A stretch of 44,897 nucleotides of DNA, taken from assembly GCA_949319575.1 (NCBI GenBank), contig CASGHD010000130.1:1-44897 (forward strand), given 5' to 3'. The notes under the pieces were generated by a model, which saw only the letters and a list, made by a program, of their open reading frames with translations, was not told where the DNA came from and searched no databases. The translations under genes and the position numbers were made by a program. Below, one piece after another: positions 7,822 to 16,140 of the stretch. The number at the start of each line of letters is the position of its first letter. Within the stretch, counting starts at the first letter, position 1. Source of the DNA: an uncultured Anaerolineales bacterium (lineage in GTDB: Bacteria > Chloroflexota > Anaerolineae > Anaerolineales > Villigracilaceae).

Positions 7822-8433
7822 ATGCTCACCGTTTGTATACAAGCCGGCGGCGCGTCCTCGCGCATGGGCGAAGACAAAGCCCTCAAACCATTTCTTGGGC
7901 GTCCCCTCATCCAGCGCGTTGTGGAAAGACTGCAACCGATCGCGGATGAAATCATCGTGACGACGAATCAGCCCGATGATTTTTCCTTCCTAGATGCGCG
8001 CCTCTTTCCGGACCTCAAGCCGGGTCGCGGCGCCCTCGGCGGACTCTACACTGCCATCGCCTCCGCCGCGCATCCCTTTGTTGCAGTTATCGCCTGCGAC
8101 ATGCCGTTTGCCAGCCCAACACTAATTCAAGCCTCGATCAGAATCATGGATGATAAAAACGCGGATGTTGTCATCGCCAAAAGCGAGGAAGGCTACGAGC
8201 CGCTTCATGCGCTCTATCGCCGCGAGACCTGCCTGCCTGCCATTGAAGCCTCCATCAACGCCGATCAATGGAAGGTCATCGCATGGTTTCCGCAAGTGAA
8301 GGTGAGAGTGTTGACCTCCGAGGAGATCAAATCCGCAGACCCCGCCGGTCTCGCGTTTTGGAATGTGAATACCCCCGAAGAATTTGCAAACGCTGAGAAC
8401 AGGGCAAACAATAATCCCGATGTGGTGAAATAA
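7822..8433 (+). CDS. mobA: Molybdenum cofactor guanylyltransferase
   Basis: 203-residue nucleotidyltransferase that transfers GMP to molybdopterin, forming the guanine dinucleotide cofactor in the cytoplasm. The glycine-rich N-terminal signature is QAGGASSRMGEDKAL (residues 6-20). A GxLGGLYTAI segment follows near 70, the metal-binding DMPF near 95 and a C-terminal NVNTPEE. All are standard MobA features and the length is normal. An upstream ATG at 7783 lies inside the divergent gene and its promoter and is rejected. No other molybdopterin genes are nearby; a MobA-like enzyme with another nucleotide-sugar substrate is possible but less likely. Confidence 0.85.
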   Translation: MLTVCIQAGGASSRMGEDKALKPFLGRPLIQRVVERLQPIADEIIVTTNQPDDFSFLDARLFPDLKPGRGALGGLYTAIASAAHPFVAVIACDMPFASPTLIQASIRIMDDKNADVVIAKSEEGYEPLHALYRRETCLPAIEASINADQWKVIAWFPQVKVRVLTSEEIKSADPAGLAFWNVNTPEEFANAENRANNNPDVVK

Positions 8434-8475
8434 ATATCACCCTTCGGAGGTAAAGCTCAATCACAAGAGGAAACC

Positions 8476-9738
8476 ATGACTTATGATATCGACTCGATAC
8501 GCCGGCAATTCCCCGCGCTCAACCGTCCCGAAATTTTCTTCGACAATCCGGGCGGGACGCAGATCGCGAAACCATCCCTCGACCGGGTCAACCGTTACCT
8601 GATCGAGAGCAACGCCAACCACGAAGGCGCGTTTGCCACGAGCATCGCCTCCGACGCAGTCTTGGACGAGGCGCATCACGCCATGGCTGATTTTTATCAT
8701 GCGGCATCTCCGGAAGAAATTGTTTTTGGCAACAACATGACCACGATCACCCTCCATCTTAGCCGCTCCCTCGCGCGCGAGTGGAAGGAAGGCGATGAAA
8801 TCATCGTCACGCGCCTCGATCACGATGCCAATGTAACGCCCTGGGTATTGGCGGCGCAGGACCGCGGAGTACATGTCAATTGGGTGGACTTCGACGTTGA
8901 AGAAGGCACGCTCAACCTGGACGATGCGCAAAAAGCGCTCGAGCGAAAACCCAAACTTCTGGCGGTGGGCTATGCCTCAAACTCCCTGGGCACGATCAAC
9001 CCGGTCAAGAAGATCATCGATATGGCGCATGAGGCTGGCGCATTGGTCTACATCGACGCGGTTCAATATGCCCCGCACGGTCCAATCGATGTGCAAAAAT
9101 TAGACTGCGATTTCCTGATCTCTTCCGCGTACAAATTTTTCGGAACCCATTCGGCGATCTTATATGGAAAGCGTAATTTGTTGGAAAAACTCTTTGCCTA
9201 CAAAGTGCGCCCTGCCACCAATCATCTGCCGGGAAAATTTGAAACCGGCACCCAAAACCACGAAGGCATTGCCGGGGTCTTAGGCGCAATCGAATACTTC
9301 GAATGGGTTGGTAGGGAATTCGGAAGTGAGTTCGTTGCGGGTCTTGCCGGGGAGAATTATCGAGGTCGCCAATTGGAACTGAAGAAGGCAATGTCAGCCA
9401 TTCATGCCTATGAGATTGAACTGAGCAAGGCATTGCTTTCCGCCCTAAACGATGTCCCCGGCTTGCGACTCTACGGGTTGAATGATGTTCGCCGGCTGGA
9501 TGAGCGCGTCGCCACATTTTCCTTCCGTTTGAACAATATGCATCCCCGCGTGGTTGCAGAAAAATTAGCCCAGGAGGGAATCTTTGCGTGGGATGGAAAC
9601 TACTATGCGCTCAATGTCTCTGAAAGACTTGGCGTGGAAGAGCAGGGAGGCATGGTGCGGGTCGGCGCCGCTCATTACAACACATTGGAAGAAGTTGCCA
9701 GACTCAAGGATGCCTTGATCAAGATCGCGGCAGGTTAA
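8476..9738 (+). CDS. Cysteine desulfurase-like PLP enzyme (class V aminotransferase, VC1184-like)
   Basis: 420-residue fold-type I PLP enzyme. Visible: FFDNPGGTQ near the N-terminus, NNMTTITLHLSR for phosphate binding, RLDHDANVTPW, YIDAVQYAPHGPIDV with the PLP-pairing Asp, and the Schiff-base lysine in SSAYKFFGTHSA. The RLDHDAN-PW motif and the ETGTQNHEGIAG segment are those of the VC1184 subfamily rather than of NifS/IscS. I see no mobile cysteine loop like that of IscS, so sulfur transfer is uncertain. AGAGG precedes the ATG. It converges on the PfkB kinase gene with only 12 bases between stop codons. Confidence 0.85.
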   Translation: MTYDIDSIRRQFPALNRPEIFFDNPGGTQIAKPSLDRVNRYLIESNANHEGAFATSIASDAVLDEAHHAMADFYHAASPEEIVFGNNMTTITLHLSRSLAREWKEGDEIIVTRLDHDANVTPWVLAAQDRGVHVNWVDFDVEEGTLNLDDAQKALERKPKLLAVGYASNSLGTINPVKKIIDMAHEAGALVYIDAVQYAPHGPIDVQKLDCDFLISSAYKFFGTHSAILYGKRNLLEKLFAYKVRPATNHLPGKFETGTQNHEGIAGVLGAIEYFEWVGREFGSEFVAGLAGENYRGRQLELKKAMSAIHAYEIELSKALLSALNDVPGLRLYGLNDVRRLDERVATFSFRLNNMHPRVVAEKLAQEGIFAWDGNYYALNVSERLGVEEQGGMVRVGAAHYNTLEEVARLKDALIKIAAG

Positions 9739-9741
9739 GTA

Positions 9742-9762
9742 CGGCAAGATTTATCTTGTCCG
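9742..9762. terminator. Hairpin shared by convergent genes
   Basis: CGG-CAAGAT and ATCTTG-(T)-CCG form a nine-pair stem with a one-base bulge, spanning the stop codon of the minus-strand kinase gene and the 12-base gap. No T-run; a weak bidirectional terminator at best. Confidence 0.35.
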
Positions 9763-10608
9763 CAACACTTCCATCAAACAAGATTCGATTTCGGCTTGCG
9801 TGGGGATTCCCCCCAGCCCAACGCGCGTTACAGAAATAGAAGCGATCAATGTGGCAAAGCGCGCCGCTTCCCAGGGGTCGCGCGTTCTTAACAATCGGAT
9901 AAAAAACGCCGTTGCAAACACATCGCCCGCGCCGGTCGCATCCACCTCGTTCACATCCGGCGCGCGGAAGCGGCGGCGGTCGCCGTTCCAGTGCAAGACG
10001 CATCCCTCCGCGCCTTCGGTGACCACCAGCATCCGCGTTTGATGCGCCATCTGTTCGATGAGTTCGTGGTCGCCGTTCACATCTTCGCGGCTGATGACTA
10101 CCGCGTTCGCTTTGTGCAAAACAGATTCCGAGTCCGACCATTCACTGCGCGAGACGCGCCCGCTTGAATCCCAGTGCCTCATCCAGCCTTGCGGAGTGAC
10201 TCCGAGAAGCGCGGGCGAAAAATCGTTTGGTAAGGATGAATCGATTTCATTCGCGATCGGCGCGAGATGGATGATCGAGGCATTGCGCCATAAGGGTGGA
10301 ACAGTATCGAGATCAACCCTTGCGGCTTGCGCGCGCAGATATTGCGCGCGCCCAGCGTCTGTATAAATATTTTCAAATGTTGTGCTGTGCGGCGATTCAA
10401 TGGAGGTGATGGGAATTCCATCCAACGCGTTGAGCGGGGTTTCTTTTCCAACCGCGGTAACAATCCCCGCCTTCATGCCCAACGCGCGCGCCGTCAACGC
10501 GGAGTAGGCAACGGTCCCGCCGAGTCTGGCTCCGTTCGCGGTAAGATCATGCGCCGCATGACCGATCGCGAGATACTCCACCGCTTCGAGCGAATCCAGA
10601 TTGCGCAT
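9751..10608 (-). CDS. PfkB-family carbohydrate kinase
   Basis: 285-residue ribokinase-fold kinase. The N-terminal sugar-binding part has GGTVAYSALTARALG (residues 30-44). The C-terminal signature VDATGAGDVFATAF carries the catalytic base Asp and the anion hole. The protein is a little shorter than ribokinase (about 300) and lacks the lid region. The substrate, a sugar or nucleoside, cannot be told from sequence. TATAAT lies six bases before the ATG with no Shine-Dalgarno, as for mobA. Confidence 0.85.
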   Translation of the reverse strand: MRNLDSLEAVEYLAIGHAAHDLTANGARLGGTVAYSALTARALGMKAGIVTAVGKETPLNALDGIPITSIESPHSTTFENIYTDAGRAQYLRAQAARVDLDTVPPLWRNASIIHLAPIANEIDSSLPNDFSPALLGVTPQGWMRHWDSSGRVSRSEWSDSESVLHKANAVVISREDVNGDHELIEQMAHQTRMLVVTEGAEGCVLHWNGDRRRFRAPDVNEVDATGAGDVFATAFFIRLLRTRDPWEAARFATLIASISVTRVGLGGIPTQAEIESCLMEVLRTR

Positions 10609-10614
10609 GGGCGG

Positions 10615-10620
10615 ATTATA
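10615..10620 (-). promoter_or_regulatory. -10 element of the PfkB kinase gene, leaderless geometry
   Basis: TATAAT on the minus strand, six bases before the ATG at 10608. No Shine-Dalgarno sequence and no convincing -35 box. Confidence 0.5.
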
Positions 10621-10654
10621 CTCGCCGCCCCGTTAAGAAACTGTTTCTTAACCT

Positions 10655-10735
10655 CTTCGTTTCGACGCGGACGCCACGGATTTCACTGATTTTCACGGAA
10701 AAGAGCTTTAAAATTCCGTATGCTCCGTGAGATCC
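10655..10735. repeat. Dispersed imperfect palindrome, copy A
   Basis: Left part contains CCACGGATTTCACTG and TCACGGAAAAG; right part CTCCGTGAGATCCGTGTAC. The halves are roughly complementary. Related copies lie near 14640, 20390, 24546 and 26252. The 10609-10852 gap otherwise holds only this repeat and the hairpin at 10784. Confidence 0.5.
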
Positions 10736-10783
10736 GTGTACAAAAAAACCAGGCTTCAGACTTAAGAAACACTCTCTAAAAGA

Positions 10784-10826
10784 CTTTCCTCTTTCCTCTT
10801 TCTTTGTGAAAGACGAAAGAGGAAAG
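10784..10826 (-). terminator. Possible terminator of the rpmH-jag operon
   Basis: CTTTCCTCTTTC (10784-10795) is complementary to GAAAGAGGAAAG (10815-10826), with a shorter alternative stem from 10793. It starts 26 bases beyond the jag stop codon. On the minus strand the stem is followed by TCTTTTAGAG, only a weak U-tract. Confidence 0.4.
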
Positions 10827-10852
10827 AAAAATGAGGCTGTCAGGGGTTGTGC

Positions 10853-11650
10853 TTATCCGTCTTTGGGGACGATTGTCACTTTGCGGTGAGGTTCCACGCC
10901 GGCGCTTTCCGTTTTTACATCGGGGCGATCGCGCAGGGCAATGTGGATGACGCGCCTTTCGCCGGAGGGCATGGGTTCGAGCGATTGCTTCTTCCCGTTT
11001 TTCGCAACTTGATCCGCCATGCGCATTGCCATTTGGATCAATTGCTTTTCGCGGCGGTTGCGATAGCCTTCCACATCCACCGACAACTGCACCCATTCGC
11101 CTACTTCCTTGCCAGCCACGAGAGAGGCAATATATTGAAACGCATTCAAGGTTTCAGAATGACGCCCGATCAGCACGCTCAGGTCGTCTCCGCGAATATC
11201 CACGTGAATGTTGCGCCGCCCGTCGCGGTCGCGTTCAGCGTAATGCGCCGAGACTTGCGCTTCGAGATTCATCATGTGGATCAACTTTGAAACAGCCGCT
11301 TCCGTTTTGTCGAGGACAACATCGTGCTCGATCTCGTCCTGCGATTTTTCGTCAGGCTGGGATTCGGCCGGCTGGACTGGAACAGGCTTCTCCTGCGGTT
11401 GAGCCGCGCGCGGCTTCGCTTCCATCGACGGTCTGGCTGGTTCCTCCGTAGCCGCCGGCATCCCGCCTTCGGGGATCACCGTTAACTTGACGCGCACCTG
11501 TGTTTTGCCCAGCCCGAACAACCCTTTTGTGCCGGCGTCCAGCACTTCAATGCTGACGCGGTCTGCGGTGAGACCAAGTTGCGCCAGCCCTTGCGCGAGG
11601 GCTTCCTCCACAGTGGGTGCGATGATTTCGAGTGTGGTTCTTTCGTTCAT
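10853..11650 (-). CDS. jag: Jag/KhpB RNA-binding protein (Jag-N, KH, R3H)
   Basis: 265-residue cytoplasmic RNA-binding protein. Jag-N domain at residues 1-50 (TVEEALAQGLAQLGL, GTKGLFGLGKTQVRV). A Pro/Glu/Ala-rich linker runs from about 60 to 110. The KH domain covers about 120-190 (LIGRHSETLNAFQYIASLV). The R3H domain is at the end, with RRVIHIALRDRPDV and the RKVTIVPK tail. AGGAGG lies before the ATG. It is the last gene of the rpmH operon, directly after yidC, its usual place. In other bacteria KhpB works with KhpA on mRNAs for cell division and envelope proteins. Confidence 0.93.
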   Translation of the reverse strand: MNERTTLEIIAPTVEEALAQGLAQLGLTADRVSIEVLDAGTKGLFGLGKTQVRVKLTVIPEGGMPAATEEPARPSMEAKPRAAQPQEKPVPVQPAESQPDEKSQDEIEHDVVLDKTEAAVSKLIHMMNLEAQVSAHYAERDRDGRRNIHVDIRGDDLSVLIGRHSETLNAFQYIASLVAGKEVGEWVQLSVDVEGYRNRREKQLIQMAMRMADQVAKNGKKQSLEPMPSGERRVIHIALRDRPDVKTESAGVEPHRKVTIVPKDG

Positions 11651-11667
11651 GCCCGCCTCCTTTGAAG

Positions 11668-12540
11668 TTAGGATTTTTGCCCGCCGGGCAACAGGTTGCG
11701 CCAGTTTACCTTGCCCATCAAGGCATATTGCACGATGCTTAAGATGTTGCTGGCGACAAAATAGATGGAAAGCCCGGAGGCATAGTTAACCGAGAATAGA
11801 AACAACATGACCGGCATGTAGATGCTCATCATGCGCGCCGTCGCCGCAGATTGATCGCCGGGGGTCGAGGAGACCGGCATGGTGAGTTTGCTCTGGATGT
11901 AGGTGGTGAGCGCCACCGTTAACGCCAGGATCGGAATGCCCACTCCAAAAATGATCGTGCGTTCTGGTAAGCCGAGGTCGATCCACAAAAATTTACTGTT
12001 GAGCGGCACCAGCGAGGCGACATCCTGAAACGAGTACAAACTATTCGAAAGTTTGAGAATGCTCAACGGCGTGGAGCCGATGGCGTATGTGATGCTTGGG
12101 ATGAGGGCGAACAGGATCGGGAATTGAATGAGTGTGGGGAGGCAGGAACCAAACGGGTTGATGCCTTTCTCGCGATAGACGCGCATCTGTTCTTGCGCGA
12201 GTTTTTCGCGGTCTTTGGCGTATTTTTTCTGGATGGCGAGCCAGTCCTTGTCGTTTTGCATATCCTGCATGGCTTTGGCGCCTTTCATCTGTTGGGCGTT
12301 GAGGGGCCAGGTGATGAGGCGGATCAACACCGTGAGCAGGATGATGGCAATGCCGAAACTTTTGCCGACAAAGGTGTAGATGAAGATCAGGATGTTGACA
12401 ACAAAGTTGATGACCGCGCTGAAGTTGGTGAACGCCAATACGAGTATGGCGATGACCGCGATGGTTTTCACCGTTTCGGTGGCGAAACCCTTCGGGAGTT
12501 CGGGTCGTTGCGCCTGGGTTTGATTACCGGGATTTTTCAT
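11668..12540 (-). CDS. yidC: YidC/Oxa1-type membrane protein insertase
   Basis: 290-residue insertase lacking the large periplasmic domain of proteobacterial YidC, like SpoIIIJ. After a short polar N-terminus the helices begin at about residue 20. The conserved core has LLTVLIRLITWPLNAQQMKG, a charged cytoplasmic hairpin (about 85-115), INPFGSCLPTLIQFPILFAL and the last helices with SVNYASGLSIYF. The basic residue of the hydrophilic groove is R in LIRLITWP. ATG 12540 is preferred: the open frame to 12642 would overlap the upstream gene by 89 bases and add 34 polar residues. Membrane protein insertion; operon with jag, yidD and rnpA. Confidence 0.93.
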   Translation of the reverse strand: MKNPGNQTQAQRPELPKGFATETVKTIAVIAILVLAFTNFSAVINFVVNILIFIYTFVGKSFGIAIILLTVLIRLITWPLNAQQMKGAKAMQDMQNDKDWLAIQKKYAKDREKLAQEQMRVYREKGINPFGSCLPTLIQFPILFALIPSITYAIGSTPLSILKLSNSLYSFQDVASLVPLNSKFLWIDLGLPERTIIFGVGIPILALTVALTTYIQSKLTMPVSSTPGDQSAATARMMSIYMPVMLFLFSVNYASGLSIYFVASNILSIVQYALMGKVNWRNLLPGGQKS

Positions 12541-12553
12541 GTGTCGGTTGCTC

Positions 12554-13690
12554 TTACTTTCCTGTGAAGGTCCATTTCTCGTCGCTTTCGGTATCAAGGG
12601 CAACGAGATAATAATCCGATTCCAAATAGGCGACAAGCGCAAAGTCGCCTGCTATCACCGGGGTGGTGTAGGCTTTGCCTTTGGTTGCGGGTTTGTACCA
12701 TTCTTCAAAGTCGCCATCCGTGTTGAAGGAGTAGACGCCGCCCGATTCGGTTGCGACCAGGATTTGGTCTCCGTATACCAGCGGGCTGGCGGTAATGACA
12801 GCGTCGGGTTGCGCTTCCCAGTTCAGCGCGCCTTTCGCGGTGTTGTAGGAATATACGTAGCCTTCCACATCGCCAAAGTATAGGTTATCTCCGTTGGCAA
12901 CCGGGGTTCCCCAGATCCAGCCTTTGGTATCCAATACCGGTTCGTGGGCGCCGGTGGCGGGATCGAAGCGCTCCAGTTGTTTGGCTAGCGAGCCAACGTA
13001 TAACATGCCATCTGAGCCGAGCGCCGCGCCGCCGGGCACCGCGCCGCCGAGGTCTTCGCGCCAGAGAACATCGTAGGTTTCGAGGTCGATGGCGATCACG
13101 CTTTTATCTAATGAAGTGACGAAGAGGCGTTCGCCGTCGGTGACAGGTTGCGACCACAAGCGGGCTTCCTCTTTGGAGGATTCGGATACCGTGATCGTTT
13201 CGATGGCTTGTTTTTCAGATTTTCCATCCGTCAGGTCTAGCACGTAGACGTTGCCGTCTGAGTTCGGCGCGAACAGGCGGTCGCCGATCACAAGCGGAGG
13301 GGCGATCCATAACCCATGCACGGCTGAAAATTTCCATTTGATACTGGGGGTCTGTTTTTCCAAATCAATATCGTTCGGGTCCAGGGCATACATGATGTGT
13401 TTACTGCTCGAATCGAGAATGATCACCAGTCCGTCTTCCGTGACCACCGGGTTCGCAATGTACATATTTGGGCTTTTACCAAACGAGAAGATCCCGCCGG
13501 AACTTTCACCGGAGAACTTCCACAATTGCTTTCCGCTTTTCGCATCGATGGCATAGACCGTGTTTGTGTTTGCCAGGTACGCCACATCGCCGCTGGCAGA
13601 TAAACCGGGCCACGCCACGGCTCCTGTGCACCCGCTCAGAAAAACAGCCGCGAGCAGGATGATCGTGATGAATACAAATTTCTTTCTCAT
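12554..13690 (-). CDS. PQQ-type beta-propeller lipoprotein (BamB-like repeats)
   Basis: 378-residue secreted lipoprotein with signal ending FLSGC (Cys 21). The rest is a series of propeller blades of the PQQ/quinoprotein type: VYAIDAKSGKQLWKF, VYVLDLTDGK, VIAIDLETYDVLWRED, LERFDPATG, VYSYNTAKGALNWEA, VYSFNTDGDFEEWYK and LVALDTESDEKWTF. That suggests seven or eight blades. It sits between yidD and yidC, 15 bases after yidD and 13 before yidC, so it is part of this operon. BamB has such a fold in the outer-membrane BAM complex, but this protein more likely acts on the outer face of the cytoplasmic membrane. Link to insertion is inference from position. Confidence 0.85.
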   Translation of the reverse strand: MRKKFVFITIILLAAVFLSGCTGAVAWPGLSASGDVAYLANTNTVYAIDAKSGKQLWKFSGESSGGIFSFGKSPNMYIANPVVTEDGLVIILDSSSKHIMYALDPNDIDLEKQTPSIKWKFSAVHGLWIAPPLVIGDRLFAPNSDGNVYVLDLTDGKSEKQAIETITVSESSKEEARLWSQPVTDGERLFVTSLDKSVIAIDLETYDVLWREDLGGAVPGGAALGSDGMLYVGSLAKQLERFDPATGAHEPVLDTKGWIWGTPVANGDNLYFGDVEGYVYSYNTAKGALNWEAQPDAVITASPLVYGDQILVATESGGVYSFNTDGDFEEWYKPATKGKAYTTPVIAGDFALVAYLESDYYLVALDTESDEKWTFTGK

Positions 13691-13705
13691 TGAAAATCGA
13701 TACTC

Positions 13706-13996
13706 CTATGGAACGGGGTCGTATCCCCCGGGATTGAACGGGTTGCATCGCAGTACGCGCCAGGTCGCCATCCCCAAGCCTTTGAACGCGCCGAATTTGT
13801 AAATTGCCTGATACCCATAATGTGAACAGGATGGGTAAAAGCGGCAGGTGTTTCCCGGTAGCCCCTTTGAAACGGTCATCTGGTACAACCGGATCAACGA
13901 TAACAGCGCGAGGCGCGGCAGATTCCAGATCGTGCGCGGCAGATCGCGCAGGCGCGGTTCGTGTGAATAATCGTGCAGATGAAATTCAGGATTCAT
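13706..13996 (-). CDS. yidD: YidD membrane protein insertion efficiency factor
   Basis: 96-residue protein. The conserved core is [16 protein letters not shown], then [15 protein letters not shown] and the end [14 protein letters not shown]. About 25 extra residues precede the usual start ([19 protein letters not shown]), rich in His and charged residues. Helps YidC-dependent insertion, probably at the inner face of the membrane. Start overlaps the rnpA stop by 11 bases and there is no good Shine-Dalgarno, so translation is probably coupled. Confidence 0.93.
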   Translation of the reverse strand: MNPEFHLHDYSHEPRLRDLPRTIWNLPRLALLSLIRLYQMTVSKGLPGNTCRFYPSCSHYGYQAIYKFGAFKGLGMATWRVLRCNPFNPGGYDPVP

Positions 13997-14336
13997 GCGG
14001 GGGTGAGATCAATTGCGCGCGTTGCAACAGGTTGAGCAGGGCAGAACGTGTGTCTGCCAGGGTGGCAGAGGCTAACCCCGAACGGGCGATCAGGATCAAG
14101 TCGGTGTGAGAGGCGATGGTTGGGGTAAGAGTCCGCATTGCCTCTCGCAAGAGCCGCTTTGCCCGGTTGCGTCGCACGGCGGCACCGGCAGACCGCCCAG
14201 CAGCAACTCCGATTCGCAGGTTGCCCTGCGGGTTCTTGTCGACAACCAAAACGACAAGCGGGTGGGCATAGGACCTGCCGGAACGCCGCACCCGCTTGAA
14301 ATCTTCAGACCGGGTCAGACGAAACTTTCTCTGCAC
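13986..14336 (-). CDS. rnpA: Ribonuclease P protein component
   Basis: 116 residues from GTG 14336. Protein subunit of RNase P, which matures tRNA 5' ends with the RNA subunit. Visible: [13 protein letters not shown] at the start, [12 protein letters not shown] and the conserved RNR motif [12 protein letters not shown]. The open frame runs four codons further to a TTG at 14348. GTG 14336 is preferred because TGAGG sits six bases before it and it gives the usual family N-terminus. The rpmH stop is 27 bases upstream. Confidence 0.93.
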   Translation of the reverse strand: MQRKFRLTRSEDFKRVRRSGRSYAHPLVVLVVDKNPQGNLRIGVAAGRSAGAAVRRNRAKRLLREAMRTLTPTIASHTDLILIARSGLASATLADTRSALLNLLQRAQLISPPHES

Positions 14337-14363
14337 CCACAGCCTCAACGCGCTATTTGCCGC

Positions 14364-14534
14364 CTACCAGCGGACTTTTTTCACATGGTTGTTGGCGGTC
14401 TTCGCCAATTGCGCGCGACCACGCAAGCGGCGGCGCTTGAGCACCGCGCGCCCATCTGCCGTAGCCATGCGCTTGCGAAAGCCGTGCACGCGCACGCGGC
14501 GGCGGATCTTCGGTTGATACGTACGTTTGGTCAT
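14364..14534 (-). CDS. rpmH: 50S ribosomal protein L34
   Basis: 56-residue protein. It begins [20 protein letters not shown], continues [20 protein letters not shown] and ends HVKKVRW. This is the L34 pattern (RTYQP, HGFR-R, G-VL-RRR-GR), a few residues longer at the C-terminus than the 44-47 of most bacteria. GAGGAAC lies before the ATG. First gene of the operon, with its own strong promoter. Confidence 0.97.
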   Translation of the reverse strand: MTKRTYQPKIRRRVRVHGFRKRMATADGRAVLKRRRLRGRAQLAKTANNHVKKVRW

Positions 14535-14564
14535 TCTTCGTTCCTCGTTTCAAAAATAATGGCG

Positions 14565-14582
14565 GCCGCTTTTCAAAGCGGC
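14565..14582 (-). other. Hairpin at the 5' end of the rpmH mRNA
   Basis: GCCGCTT and AAGCGGC (14565-14571 with 14576-14582) form a seven-pair stem with a four-base loop. The transcription start predicted from the promoter at 14588 is about 14581, so the mRNA would start with this stem, a known way of protecting a 5' end. Confidence 0.55.
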
Positions 14583-14587
14583 ACAAC

Positions 14588-14617
14588 ATTATACCGTAGG
14601 GCTTCCGATTCGGTCAA
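14588..14617 (-). promoter_or_regulatory. Promoter of the rpmH-rnpA-yidD-yidC-jag operon
   Basis: Minus strand: TTGACC (14612-14617), 18-bp spacer, TATAAT (14588-14593). Best sigma-70-type promoter seen in the window, 53 bases before the rpmH start. Confidence 0.75.
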
Positions 14618-14637
14618 TTTAGATTCGCCCGACAATC

Positions 14638-14706
14638 TTTACCGCGGATTCTCGCGGAAAATTAAAACATTGATGTAAATCCGCGAACTCTGTGGCTGAG
14701 AACTTT
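14638..14706. repeat. Dispersed imperfect palindrome, copy B
   Basis: ACCGCGGATTCTCGCGGAAA on the left and AATCCGCGAACTCTGTGGCTG on the right, separated by an A+T-rich centre. Same family as copies near 10655, 20390, 24546 and 26252. The rest of 14618-14771 shows no gene. Confidence 0.45.
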
Positions 14707-14771
14707 ATCTGGGTTTTAGATTTACACACACGGAAGCGCGCTTCATCCGCCGGGGCGGGCTGGTTCGCCTT

Positions 14772-15470
14772 TTACTCTTTTTGCTTCCCATTGCGAACCG
14801 GGTAGACCGGGTGCGCGAGCATCTCTGCAAGTTTTTGCGCGCCTTGCGGGCTGGCAACCGCGATGATCTCATCGTTTTCCTGCAAGATACTGTCGCCGCG
14901 CGGCAACGTCATGACACCGTCGCGGATGATCGCCGCGATCACACAATGTTCCGCCAGCGCCATATCTTTGAGCGGAATTCCAATCGCCTTCGCTCCCGGC
15001 GGCACTTTTTCCTCCACCACCGAATAGTGCCCGCGGCGGATCTTGAAGATCGTCATCATATCGCCCAGCGACATTTCCTCCTGGATCAAATGCGCCAGAA
15101 CGTCCGCCGAGTTCAACGCCACGTCCACTTTGAATGTGTCGTTGAACAGCCAGGCATTGACCGGGTTATTCACGCGGGCGATCGTGCGCGGCACATCGAA
15201 CATGGTCTTGACGACAAAACACATGGCAAGGTTGGTCGCGTCCTCGCTGGTGACCGCGGCGATCACATGCGCTTCGCGCGCGCCCGCCGCCTCGAGCACG
15301 CCGGGGTCTACCGCGTTGCCTTCATAGATCACCTCCGTTGGCAGTTCCTGGTGAAGGTGTGTGAGCAGTTCGCGCCGATGTTCGATGAGACGGACTTTGT
15401 AGTTTTGATTCACTAATAAACTGGCGAGGCGCGTGCCTGTGCGCCCGCCGCCGGCAATTAATACGAACAT
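14772..15470 (-). CDS. trkA: TrkA/KtrA-type RCK potassium-transport regulator (second)
   Basis: 232-residue cytoplasmic protein. RCK-N Rossmann domain: GGGRTGTRLASLL (residues 7-19), the acidic end of strand 2 in VRLIEHR, then AVTSEDATNLAMC. RCK-C domain from about 150 (KVPPGAKAIGIPLKDM ... NDEIIAVASPQG). These proteins gate TrkH/KtrB-type potassium channels in response to nucleotides, and some RCK-C domains bind c-di-AMP. Its start is one base after the stop of the first trkA gene. No membrane subunit of the Trk/Ktr kind is in the window. Confidence 0.9.
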   Translation of the reverse strand: MFVLIAGGGRTGTRLASLLVNQNYKVRLIEHRRELLTHLHQELPTEVIYEGNAVDPGVLEAAGAREAHVIAAVTSEDATNLAMCFVVKTMFDVPRTIARVNNPVNAWLFNDTFKVDVALNSADVLAHLIQEEMSLGDMMTIFKIRRGHYSVVEEKVPPGAKAIGIPLKDMALAEHCVIAAIIRDGVMTLPRGDSILQENDEIIAVASPQGAQKLAEMLAHPVYPVRNGKQKE

Positions 15471-15471
15471 G

Positions 15472-16134
15472 TTATGCCTCCGTCTTTCCGGTAAGCAACG
15501 CGGACAATGCGCCGATCCCTTCGAATGTGGAACTGACGTTGAGCAGGTCGCCGGTTTGCAGGGTTGTGCCCATCTCCGGCAGGGATGCTCTACCGGCGCG
15601 CGAAAGCGCCACGGGGTAGCACTGTTTCAGCGGGGCGAGTAGGTCTCCAACCGTTTTACCGTTCCATAATTCGGGGATGATGATCTCGTACACTTCCACC
15701 TCGCCGTTGCCGGCGGAATAGACCGCGCGGTGCGAAGGGTTCATTAACAGTTCCTCCACGCGTTGCGCGCCCCAATAGGTGGAGCCTACCGTATGCAACC
15801 CAAACGCTTCGATGACAGAGCGCAGGTTCGGGTCATAATTACGCGCCACCACATTGGGAACTTTGTAGAACGCGCGCGCGGTATGAGCCACAACCGCGTT
15901 CAACGTGTCTGAATTCGTTACGGCGGCAAGCCCGTCCGCTTCTTGAATGCCGGCGCGCTCGAGCACGCTTTCTGCCAAGCCTTCGCCTTCCAGCGTGCGC
16001 CCGCGGAAATCGGGATGGAGGCGATTGAACGCTTCTCTGCGGCTATCCACCACAACGACCTGATGTCCGCTAGTGAATAAGTGGTAACACAGTTCCGCGC
16101 CGACGCGGCCGCATCCCACAACGATAAATTTCAT
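15472..16134 (-). CDS. trkA: TrkA/KtrA-type RCK potassium-transport regulator (first)
   Basis: 220-residue RCK protein: GCGRVGAELCYHL (residues 8-20), VVVVDSRREAF with the ribose-binding Asp, AVTNSDTLNAVVA, then RCK-C from about 150 (ELWNGKTVGDLLAPL ... LQTGDLLNVSS). The two TrkA proteins differ strongly, so they may form a heteromeric ring or serve different channels. Its start lies six bases after the KimA-type gene, so all three are probably co-transcribed. Confidence 0.9.
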   Translation of the reverse strand: MKFIVVGCGRVGAELCYHLFTSGHQVVVVDSRREAFNRLHPDFRGRTLEGEGLAESVLERAGIQEADGLAAVTNSDTLNAVVAHTARAFYKVPNVVARNYDPNLRSVIEAFGLHTVGSTYWGAQRVEELLMNPSHRAVYSAGNGEVEVYEIIIPELWNGKTVGDLLAPLKQCYPVALSRAGRASLPEMGTTLQTGDLLNVSSTFEGIGALSALLTGKTEA

Positions 16135-16140
16135 GATAGA

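Noticed and set aside
13986-14348. TTG 14348 as the rnpA start
   Set aside because: GTG 14336 has a better ribosome binding site and gives the family's usual N-terminus; TTG remains possible.
14535-14771. Replication origin next to rpmH
   Set aside because: No DnaA-box cluster and no dnaA gene; the neighbours are potassium genes.
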